From Pseudomonas oryzihabitans NBRC 102199 (GTDB lineage: Bacteria > Pseudomonadota > Gammaproteobacteria > Pseudomonadales > Pseudomonadaceae): DNA of 64,000 bases. The number at the start of each line of letters is the position of its first letter. The first letter of the stretch is position 1. The stretch covers positions 1 through 64,000 of the forward strand of contig NZ_BBIT01000014.1 of the NCBI RefSeq assembly GCF_000730625.1. Direction: 5' to 3'. A program made the position numbers and the translations under genes. The notes beneath the pieces were generated by a model that was not told where the DNA came from, did no database searches, and saw nothing but the letters and a program-made list of their open reading frames with translations. Shown here in pieces: positions 56,752 to 64,000 of the stretch.

Positions 56752-57622
56752 TGCACATCGACGCCTATCTCTATCGCAAGCGGCGGATCAAGAACGGCAT
56801 CGCGCTGATCTTCGGCAGCGCCGCCGCCGTGCTCGGCCTGGGTTTCCTGGCCTGGATCCTCGGTACCACCCTGATCAAGGGCGTCAGCGCCCTGAGCCCG
56901 GCCATCTTCGTCGAGATGACGCCGCCGCCCGGCGCCGCCGACGGTGGTCTGGCCAACGCCCTGTTCGGCAGCGTGCTGATCACCCTGCTGGCCACCGCCA
57001 TCGGCGCGCCCATCGGCATCCTCGCCGGACTCTGGTTGGCCGAATACGCCCGCCACTCCAAGCTGGGCCTGGTGGTGCGCTTCGTCAACGACATCCTCCT
57101 GTCGGCGCCGTCCATCGTCATCGGCCTGTTCATCTACACCGCCGTGGTGGTGACCCTGAACCAGTACTCCGGCGGCAGCCTGGGCTTCTCCGGATTCGCC
57201 GGCTCCCTGGCGCTGGCCATGCTGGTGGTGCCGGTGGTGACCCGTACCACCGACGAGATGATGCAGCTGCAGCCGCCGGCCATGCGCGAAGCGGCCCTGG
57301 CCCTGGGCATCCCCCAGTGGAAGGTGACCCTGCAGATCCTCTTGCGCGCCTCCCGCGCCGGCGTGGTGACCGGGGTGCTGCTGTCCATCGCCCGCATTAC
57401 CGGCGAGACCGCACCGCTGCTGTTCACCGCCTTCGGCAACCAGTACTGGAACGCCGACGTGCTCAAGCCCATGGCCACCGTGCCGGTGACCATCTTCCAG
57501 TTCGCCATGAGTCCGTTCGAGAACTGGCAGCACCTGGCCTGGGCCGGCGCCCTGCTGCTGACGCTGTTCGTGCTGCTCCTGAACCTCTCCTCTCGCTTCT
57601 TCTTTCGTAACCGGGATTCCAA

Positions 57623-57626
<4 letters not shown>
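56751..57626 (+). CDS. pstA: Phosphate ABC transporter permease PstA
   Basis: A 291-residue permease: six helices and the EAA-type loop [49 protein letters not shown]. The N-terminal [18 protein letters not shown] and [30 protein letters not shown] are typical of PstA. Overlaps pstC by one base and pstB by four (GTGA). Confidence 0.97.
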
Positions 57627-58396
<770 letters not shown>

Positions 58397-58706
58397 GGAT
58401 TTCGCCGGCTCTCGGCAAGGCCACTCCCCGGAGTGGCCTTTTTCATGGGCGAGCGGAAAGGGGCGGGGCAGGGCGGTCGCCTGGTTTCTCGGTGGAGAAA
58501 ATTGTCTTCACGTCCGAGAAAGACTTTTTCCGAGCTGGCAACGCATGGCGTTACCGTGAAATTTTCATTTAATTTCAAAAGCTTGTATTAAAAGTTTTAC
58601 TTTATTGAAGGCAAAACGACATCTCTTCTGCCGAGACTGACCCAGCTTCGTGACGGGCTGCACTGCCAGCCACCACCCCTGGATTGTCTTGAAAGGAGAT
58701 CTGCCG
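58397..58706. other. Intergenic region between pstB and the porin gene
   Basis: Holds the pst terminator, then a GC-rich part and a distinctly AT-rich stretch at about 58555-58615, unusual for this genome and likely the porin promoter. No operator palindrome or PHO box was seen ahead of the porin. Confidence 0.6.
58417..58443 (+). terminator. Rho-independent terminator of pstSCAB
   Basis: AAGGCCACTC (58417-58426), loop CCCG, GAGTGGCCTT (58431-58440) and a T run; 20 bp after the pstB stop. Confidence 0.9.
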
Positions 58707-59993
58707 ATGTCTGTTAACCCTTATCGATTCACGGCGCTGTTCTCGGGCGTGCTCCTGGCCACCTGCTCGGCCACCGCGAGTGCCGCTGTCGATGAGAAGC
58801 TGCTCGACATGCTCAAGGCCAACGGCTCCATCACCCCCGCCCAGTACGCCGAATTGCGCGGCGACCTGCAGCAGGAGCAGCAGGCGCGCGCCGCCCAGGT
58901 CGCCCAGCAGCAGAAGACCTCCGACTTCGAGAAGAAACTGGCCTGGGCCGCCAAGACCCAGATCAAGGGCGATGTGCGGGTGCGCCACGAGAGCATCGAC
59001 ATCAGCGGCGAGCCGGACAACGGTCGCGACCGCGACCGCCAGCGCATCCGGGCGCGACTGGGCGCCTACAGCGAGATCAATCCGCAGGTGGACACCGGCA
59101 TCCGCATCGCCACCGGCGGCGGCGACGATGCCCGCTCCACCAACCAGGACCTCAACGGCTACTTCAACAAGAAGCAGCTCTGGCTGGATCAGGCCTATAT
59201 CGACTACCACCCCACGGCGCTGCCGAATCTGCACCTGGTGGGCGGCAAGATGGGCCAGCAGTGGGTCAGCACCGGCGACGTCATCTGGGACGCCGACATC
59301 AACCCAGAAGGCCTGGCCGGCACCTACAGGTACGACCTCGGCGGCGGCGCCGAGCTGTTCGGCAGCACCGGCTACTATGTGCTCAAGGACAACGTCGACG
59401 GCGAGGGCTATGAGTTCAAGCACGACCTGCGCCTCTACGCCGGCCAGCTGGGCAGTCGCTTCAACCTGGGCGATGCCGCCAAGCTGATGGTCGGCGGCAG
59501 CGTCTACGCCTACGACAAGGACCAGGACAGCACCTGCCCGACCACCGGTTCGGTCACCTCGCCCTGCGCCCTGGCGGTGAATGGCAACACCACCGACCGC
59601 TTCCAGCTCTACGAGGGCTTCGCCCAGCTGGACCTGACCAAGCTGTGGGTGCCGCTGTCCTTCTATGGCCAGTACGTGGTCAACGACAAGGCCGACGACG
59701 GCGAGGACACCGCCTGGCTGGTGGGCGCCAAGACCAAGCTGATGCAGCGGGTCGGCCTGGAATACAACTACCGCGATGTCCAGCGCAACGCCGTGGTGGG
59801 CGCCTTCACCGACTCCGACTTCGGCAACGGCTCGACCGGCGCCCGCGGCCACAAGCTCAAGCTCGGCTACGACATCGACAAGAACTTCGGCGTCGGCCTG
59901 ACCTATTTCCTCGCCGAGTCCGACACCGCCAGCCGCTTCCGCACCGATGCCGATGTGAAGACCCTGCAGCTGGACCTGGAAGCCAAGTTCTAA
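58707..59993 (+). CDS. Outer-membrane porin (Porin_5 / putative porin family)
   Basis: A 428-residue outer-membrane protein: signal peptide MSVNPYRFTALFSGVLLATCSATASA, a short coiled-coil trimerisation segment (DEKLLDMLKANGSITPAQYAELRGDLQQEQQ), then a beta-barrel rich in aromatic/Gly strands and ending in ...LQLDLEAKF with the terminal phenylalanine needed for Bam assembly. Matches the putative porin family of pseudomonads. Positively charged loop residues are modest, so anion selectivity is unproven; proximity to pst is suggestive only. AAAGGAG precedes ATG 58707. Confidence 0.9.
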   Translation: MSVNPYRFTALFSGVLLATCSATASAAVDEKLLDMLKANGSITPAQYAELRGDLQQEQQARAAQVAQQQKTSDFEKKLAWAAKTQIKGDVRVRHESIDISGEPDNGRDRDRQRIRARLGAYSEINPQVDTGIRIATGGGDDARSTNQDLNGYFNKKQLWLDQAYIDYHPTALPNLHLVGGKMGQQWVSTGDVIWDADINPEGLAGTYRYDLGGGAELFGSTGYYVLKDNVDGEGYEFKHDLRLYAGQLGSRFNLGDAAKLMVGGSVYAYDKDQDSTCPTTGSVTSPCALAVNGNTTDRFQLYEGFAQLDLTKLWVPLSFYGQYVVNDKADDGEDTAWLVGAKTKLMQRVGLEYNYRDVQRNAVVGAFTDSDFGNGSTGARGHKLKLGYDIDKNFGVGLTYFLAESDTASRFRTDADVKTLQLDLEAKF

Positions 59994-60020
59994 CCACGGC
60001 CCTCAGGTCGTGCTCCGCTT

Positions 60021-60046
60021 GAACCGCCCTCGGGCGGTTCTTTTTT
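60021..60046 (+). terminator. Rho-independent terminator of the porin gene
   Basis: GAACCGCCC (60021-60029), CT loop, GGGCGGTTC (60032-60040) and six T residues; 27 bp after the porin stop. Confidence 0.9.
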
Positions 60047-60054
60047 GCCTGCGC

Positions 60055-60298
60055 GATGGAGAGACTCGCCTGGCACCTGTTGGGCTTCGCTGCGCTCAAT
60101 CCAACCTACGCCGGAGCCGCTGCTTTTCCCCCTCTCCCTCCGGGAGAGGGCTGGGGTGAGGGAGGCTCTTGCCTGCTCGATGGCGAGACTCGCCTGGCAC
60201 CTGTTGGGCTTCGCTGCGCTCAATCCAACCTACGCCGGAGCCGCTGCTTTCCCCCTCTCCCTCTGGGAGAGGGTTGGGGTGAGGGAAGCTCCCGCCCA
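60055..60298. repeat. Two tandem copies of a 124-bp compound repeat
   Basis: Copies begin at 60055 and 60179. Each contains GACTCGCCTGGCACC, a GTTGGGCTTCGCTGCGCTC element, CCAACCTACGCCGGAGCC and the CCCCTCTCCC hairpin with GGGGTGAGGG tail (60128-60162; 60251-60285). Non-coding, between the porin terminator and the convergent DUF2845 gene. Same families as the arrays at 13.2 and 33.8 kb. Confidence 0.88.
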
Positions 60299-60589
60299 CT
60301 AACGCTCCACCCTGATCTCCACCAGCTTGCCGTCGATGAACTTGAGGTGACGCGAGGCGCCGTTCTCCGGGGCATAGGTCCAGAACTGGGTCTCGGCGGC
60401 ATTGAATTTGGGCACGTTGTTGTTGCGCAGTGCCGGCGGATTGATCTTGCGCTCGGCAGGAGCGCCACAGGCGGCGAGGACCTGTTCGACGCTGTCGCCT
60501 TCCTCGACGAGACTCTGGCCACAACGCAGGCTGGCCTGGGCGAGGAGGGGACACAGCAGGACGATCGGCAGCAACTGACGGGGCTTCAT
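60299..60589 (-). CDS. DUF2845 secreted protein
   Basis: A 96-residue exported protein: signal peptide MKPRQLLPIVLLCPLLAQA, then SLRCGQSLVEEGDSVEQVLAACGAPAERK with two cysteines and QFWTYAPENGASRHLKFIDGKLVEIRVER, the DUF2845 pattern (a SmpA/BamE-like small beta domain with a conserved RCG..L...GDS...V...CG motif). Function unknown; likely periplasmic. Monocistronic, divergent from the RimK-like gene. Confidence 0.85.
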   Translation of the reverse strand: MKPRQLLPIVLLCPLLAQASLRCGQSLVEEGDSVEQVLAACGAPAERKINPPALRNNNVPKFNAAETQFWTYAPENGASRHLKFIDGKLVEIRVER

Positions 60590-60763
60590 GAGGACTCCAG
60601 GGCAGGACGTTCGCCAAGCTTAGCCAACCGCCGAACGACGTGCCCGGCGCAAAGTCTCGGTCAACTCCGCCGCCAGGGCATAAAGCCTGCGTAACGGCGC
60701 GGGACAGCCGCCGGCGGAAGGCGTATTGCTGGACACCCCTTCCGCCAGAGCCCGGTCCGCATC

Positions 60764-62323
60764 ATGGTCGCGATTCAAGCCCGCCTGCCCGTCGCCACCC
60801 CCGTTCCCCGTCCCGAACCCGTGCTGCACCTGCCGGCCAGCAGCACCCTGCTGATCATCGTCGAGCGCAAGGAAGACTGGTCGGACTACCTGCCCAGCGA
60901 AAGCATCGTCACGGCCCAGGAGTATCTGGAAGACCGCCGTCTCACCGCGGGCGGTGGCCGCATCCAGGTGCTCAACCTCTGTCGCAACTACCGCTACCTG
61001 GGCCACGGCTACTATTGCTCGCTGCTGGCGGAGGCGCGCGGTCATCGCGTCATCCCCTCGGTGCGGACCCTGAGCGAACTCAATCGCAAGGCGCTCTACG
61101 GCCTGCTGCTGGAAGACCTCGACGCCCTGGTGGACCAGGCGCTGGCCGAGCACCCACTGGGCGCCACCGAGGGCTTCACCCTCAACCTCTATTTTGGCCG
61201 CACCGAGTTCGCGCCGCTGCAGGCGCTGGCCAGGCAGCTGTTCGACGCCTTCCCGTGCCCGATCCTGCAGGTGGAGTTGCGCCACAGTCGCCACTGGCAC
61301 ATCGCCGGGATCAAGAGCGGCGCCCTGCACCGCCTGCAGGACGCCCAGCAATACGCCTTCGCCGATGCCCTGGATGCCTTCAACCGACGCATCTGGCGGC
61401 AACCGGCCTCGCGGCGCCAGGCGCGCTACGACCTGGCCATCCTGCATGACCCGGAGGAGTCCTTGCCGCCCTCCAATGCCGCGGCCCTGGCCGGTTTCGT
61501 CGCCGCCGGGCGTGATCTGGGGGTGGCCGTGGAGCTGATCGAGCGCAAGGACTACGGCCGGCTGGCGGAATACGACGCCCTGTTCATCCGCGCCACCACC
61601 CGGGTCGACGACCACACCTATCGCTTCGCCCGCAAGGCCGAGAGCGAAGGCCTGGTGGTGCTGGACGATCCCGCCTCCATCCTGCGCTGCACCAACAAGG
61701 TGTTTCTCAGCGACCTGCTGGCCCAGCACGGCCTAGGCATGCCGCGTACCGAGATCCTCTATCGCGAACGACCCCAGGAGCTGGAAGAGGTGGGGCGGCG
61801 CCTGGGCTATCCGCTGGTGCTGAAGATTCCCGACGGCTGCTTTTCCCGCGGCGTGCTCAAGGTGGCCGACGCCGCCGAACTGCGCCAGGCCGCGGCGGAG
61901 TTGTTCGAGCGCTCGGTGCTGCTGCTGGCCCAGGAATACCTCTACACCGAATTCGACTGGCGTATCGGCGTGCTCGCCGGCGAACCGCTCTATGCCTGTC
62001 GCTACTTCATGTCCGCCGGTCACTGGCAGATCTACAACCACAAGGCGGAATCCGGCAGTACCGGAGGGCGCTGCGAGGCGGTGGCCATCGCCGCGGTGCC
62101 TCCGGCGGTGGTGGAGCTGGCGGTGCAGGCCGCCGCCCTGATCGGCGATGGCCTCTATGGCGTCGATCTCAAGCAGGATCGGGATCGGCTGGTGGTCATC
62201 GAGGTTAACGACAACCCCAATCTGGACGCCGGCATCGAAGACGGCCTGCTGGGCGAGGGCCTCTATCGACGGGTGCTGGAGGATTTCGTCCGGCGCCTGG
62301 AGCAGCGGCGCCAAGGCTGGTAG
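60764..62323 (+). CDS. RimK-like ATP-grasp ligase with N-terminal RLAN domain
   Basis: A 519-residue enzyme: N-terminal RimK-like ATP-grasp associated domain (about 25-220: IIVERKEDWSDYLPSESIVTAQEYL, NLCRNYRYLGHGYYCSLLAEARGH), middle pre-ATP-grasp domain, then the ATP-grasp (about 320-510) with NKVFLSDLLAQHGLGMPRT, YPLVLKIPDGCFSRGVLKV, AQEYLYTEFDWRIGVLAGE and VVIEVNDNPNLDAG (metal-binding Glu/Asn). Such ligases join a carboxylate to an amine, often Glu to peptides, but the substrate of this class is unknown. A CorA-like gene starts 9 bp downstream, forming an operon. Confidence 0.87.
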   Translation: MVAIQARLPVATPVPRPEPVLHLPASSTLLIIVERKEDWSDYLPSESIVTAQEYLEDRRLTAGGGRIQVLNLCRNYRYLGHGYYCSLLAEARGHRVIPSVRTLSELNRKALYGLLLEDLDALVDQALAEHPLGATEGFTLNLYFGRTEFAPLQALARQLFDAFPCPILQVELRHSRHWHIAGIKSGALHRLQDAQQYAFADALDAFNRRIWRQPASRRQARYDLAILHDPEESLPPSNAAALAGFVAAGRDLGVAVELIERKDYGRLAEYDALFIRATTRVDDHTYRFARKAESEGLVVLDDPASILRCTNKVFLSDLLAQHGLGMPRTEILYRERPQELEEVGRRLGYPLVLKIPDGCFSRGVLKVADAAELRQAAAELFERSVLLLAQEYLYTEFDWRIGVLAGEPLYACRYFMSAGHWQIYNHKAESGSTGGRCEAVAIAAVPPAVVELAVQAAALIGDGLYGVDLKQDRDRLVVIEVNDNPNLDAGIEDGLLGEGLYRRVLEDFVRRLEQRRQGW

Positions 62324-62332
62324 GAGCACGCT

Positions 62333-63286
62333 ATGATCGAAGCCTTCACCCTGCGGGAGGGTGGCCTGCTGCCGGCGGGCGACCGCTCGGCGCCGGTGCT
62401 GCTGTGCAGCGATCCGGATGCCCGGGAGCGCGCCTGGCTGCAGCAGGCCTTTCCCCTGGACAGCCACCGCCTGGCCTCGGCGCTCGACCCGGACGAGGTC
62501 TCGCGCCTGGAAGTGCAGGGCGACGAACTCTTCCTGATCTGGAAGCGTCCGGAACGCTATGCCGGCGGGGCGCGCTTCGCCTTCGAGGTGTCTTCCTTCG
62601 GCTTGCTCTGGCATCCCGAGCGGCTGGTGGTCATCTCCGCCGGCCCGTCGCTGCTGGCCGGCGAGGGGCCGGTGCAGCCGCTGCACGATCCGCTGGATGT
62701 GCTGGTGGAGTTGCTGTTTCGCAGCGTCCATCACTACCAGGGGCATCTCAAGGTCATCAGGCTGGTCGGCCGCGAATTGCAGCAGCGCTTCGACAGCTCC
62801 CTGGGCAACGAGCATCTGCTGCAGATGTTCAATCTCAGCGAGAGCCTGATCCATTACATCAACGCCCTGCAGGGCAACGGCGTGGTGCTCGACCGACTGC
62901 GGCAAGTCGCCGAAAGGCGCGAGCTGGGCGAGGCGCTGCGGGCGCGCCTGGAAGACCTCATCATCGAGAACGACCAGTGCCGCCGCCAGGCCGACCTCTA
63001 CGCCACGGTGTTCGCCCGCCTCATGGATGCCCGCGGCAACCTGGCCAACAACAGCATGAACCTGACCCTGCGCAACCTCACGCTGATCAACGTGGTGTTC
63101 CTGCCGCTCAACCTCATCGCCGGCATCGGCGGCATGTCCGAATTCAGCATGATGACCGCCGGCCATCCCTGGTGGCTGTCCTATTCGCTGCTGCTGGTGG
63201 CCATGGCCGCCCTGAGTCTCGCCCTGACCTGGATCCTGCGCCGCTCGTTGCGGCGCCGGGCCGAATCCGCCGCGCGCGCGGCCTAG
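62333..63286 (+). CDS. CorA-family divalent cation transporter (GMS variant)
   Basis: A 317-residue CorA-like channel: cytoplasmic N-terminal alpha/beta domain, long stalk helix, and two C-terminal helices ([22 protein letters not shown] and [23 protein letters not shown]). The universal periplasmic-loop signature Gly-Met-Asn is replaced by GMSEFSMM. The loop Asn normally selects hydrated Mg2+, so ion selectivity may differ, though variants exist in the family. Follows the RimK-like gene by 9 bp and has a basic C-terminal tail. Confidence 0.88.
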   Translation: MIEAFTLREGGLLPAGDRSAPVLLCSDPDARERAWLQQAFPLDSHRLASALDPDEVSRLEVQGDELFLIWKRPERYAGGARFAFEVSSFGLLWHPERLVVISAGPSLLAGEGPVQPLHDPLDVLVELLFRSVHHYQGHLKVIRLVGRELQQRFDSSLGNEHLLQMFNLSESLIHYINALQGNGVVLDRLRQVAERRELGEALRARLEDLIIENDQCRRQADLYATVFARLMDARGNLANNSMNLTLRNLTLINVVFLPLNLIAGIGGMSEFSMMTAGHPWWLSYSLLLVAMAALSLALTWILRRSLRRRAESAARAA

Positions 63287-63316
63287 CGCGCTTCATCGAC
63301 AGCATCAGAGGACAAT

Positions 63317-63505
63317 ATGGAAAAGCAGCTGCTCGGCCTGGGCATCGTCCTGGCGATTCTGGCCTTCGGCCTCCTGACCCTGATCTTCGATCTGCGTCGC
63401 GGCCGGCGCCAGCACCGCACGGCGATGCTCAGCCAGGAAAACCACGACTCAGATAGCGCGAACCGGCCAGGCCGAAGCGCCAGGGCACCTCGCGCGCGCG
63501 GCTGA
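63317..63505 (+). CDS. Putative small membrane protein (62 aa)
   Basis: [29 protein letters not shown].. has one clear transmembrane helix followed by a basic, polar tail. AGAGGACAAT precedes the ATG, 30 bp after the CorA-like stop, so it may be the third gene of the operon. Its last 77 bp lie antisense to the glycosylase gene, and the tail there may be composition-driven. Moderate confidence. Confidence 0.5.
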   Translation: MEKQLLGLGIVLAILAFGLLTLIFDLRRGRRQHRTAMLSQENHDSDSANRPGRSARAPRARG

Positions 63506-63986
63506 TGCCGATGCGCGGGCCCGCGAGCACCGCCACCTCGGCAGCCGCCGGCTCCAGCAGGAAGGGCGGCTCGGTCAGCGGCAGGCCATCGTGACTGCCG
63601 TCGATGGCGAGGGCCTGGCACAGCCTGCCGGGACCGGCACAGAGCAGGCGATCGGCCAGCCCGCCCCGGCGTTCGCGCATCACCTCCAGCCCCCACAGGG
63701 GCTCCAGCGCGCGGATCAGCACGCCGGCGCCATGCCCGGCTTCGCGGCACACCAGGTTGAAGCACCAGTGGATGCCGTAGGAGCGATAGACATAGGCATG
63801 GCCGGGCGGGCCGAACATGGCGCGGTTGCGCGGAGTCGGGCCGGAAAAGCTGTGGGAGGCCGGGTCTTCGCCGTCGTAGGCCTCGGTCTCGACGATGAGG
63901 CCGCCGACGCCCGCGACCCTGAGCGTGGCGCCGATCAGTTGCCGGGCGACCTCGTCCACCGGACGGCTGAAATCCAGATCGCTCAC
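63429..63986 (-). CDS. DNA-3-methyladenine glycosylase (AAG/MPG family)
   Basis: A 185-residue base-excision enzyme that removes 3-methyladenine and other alkylated purines. MPG motifs: [51 protein letters not shown] (catalytic glutamate region and Tyr that flips the base), [28 protein letters not shown] and [16 protein letters not shown]. The start is a GTG at 63986 behind GGAG; the window ends 14 bp upstream. Full-length for bacterial MPG. Confidence 0.93.
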   Translation of the reverse strand: MSDLDFSRPVDEVARQLIGATLRVAGVGGLIVETEAYDGEDPASHSFSGPTPRNRAMFGPPGHAYVYRSYGIHWCFNLVCREAGHGAGVLIRALEPLWGLEVMRERRGGLADRLLCAGPGRLCQALAIDGSHDGLPLTEPPFLLEPAAAEVAVLAGPRIGISRAREVPWRFGLAGSRYLSRGFPG

Positions 63987-64000
63987 GCCTCGGGCTCCGG

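Overview
The window is a GC-rich (roughly two thirds G+C), densely packed bacterial chromosome segment. Gene content and protein style point to the genus Pseudomonas: paired DUF4398 lipoproteins, PctA-like chemoreceptor, Porin_5 porin, RimK-like/CorA pair, PHO boxes and pseudomonad interspersed palindromic repeats. The P. oryzihabitans/P. psychrotolerans lineage is my guess only. I see no tRNA, rRNA, CRISPR, insertion sequence or prophage. Accessory character shows as regulator/transporter pairs, repeat clusters and gene relics.

1-8 kb: a large PAS/GAF hybrid histidine kinase, two single-domain receivers, a quinone-oxidoreductase-like dehydrogenase, two DUF4398 lipoproteins and an HPP/CBS membrane protein. 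8-17 kb: NhaA and the CrcB fluoride channel in one operon, an acyltransferase, a dihydrolipoyl-dehydrogenase-like flavoprotein, a duplicated repeat block, a dCache chemoreceptor and a sugar porter. 17-24 kb: proline iminopeptidase, a divergent LysR/efflux pair, GNAT, a small protein followed by a GAF-HisKA_2 kinase, an SDR and a coiled-coil unknown. 24-28 kb: a curlin-repeat secreted protein, a frameshifted relic of pntB with its terminator, and a divergent hydrolase/TetR pair with two operator-like palindromes.

28-34 kb: a five-gene operon covering the whole non-phosphorylating L-fucose pathway (fucose dehydrogenase, fuconolactonase, fuconate dehydratase, 2-keto-3-deoxyfuconate dehydrogenase, diketo-acid hydrolase), with a divergent FadR-type regulator and a palindrome between them; no transporter lies beside it. 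A ~150-bp tandem repeat array follows. 34-43 kb: PhzF-like protein, a PHO-box phosphatase, class II aldolase, second hybrid kinase, a hexuronate-type MFS carrier behind a strong promoter with an embedded palindrome, and a truncated LeuA paralogue.

43-54 kb: MarR-AraC regulators divergent from a CynX-type MFS; an OmpR-type two-component system divergent from a PepSY protein and cytochrome b561; a CDF metal exporter with a MerR-type promoter; a sulfatase/phosphoethanolamine-transferase-like membrane enzyme preceded by a 15-codon leader ORF. The PepSY and transferase genes share a long upstream element resembling BqsR/PmrA boxes, so one response regulator probably serves both. Then cytochrome b561, a beta-propeller protein and MntP under a yybP-ykoY manganese riboswitch.

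54-64 kb: pstSCAB behind a PHO box and without phoU, a Porin_5 porin, a DUF2845 protein, a RimK-like ATP-grasp enzyme with a CorA-like transporter, and a 3-methyladenine DNA glycosylase at the edge.
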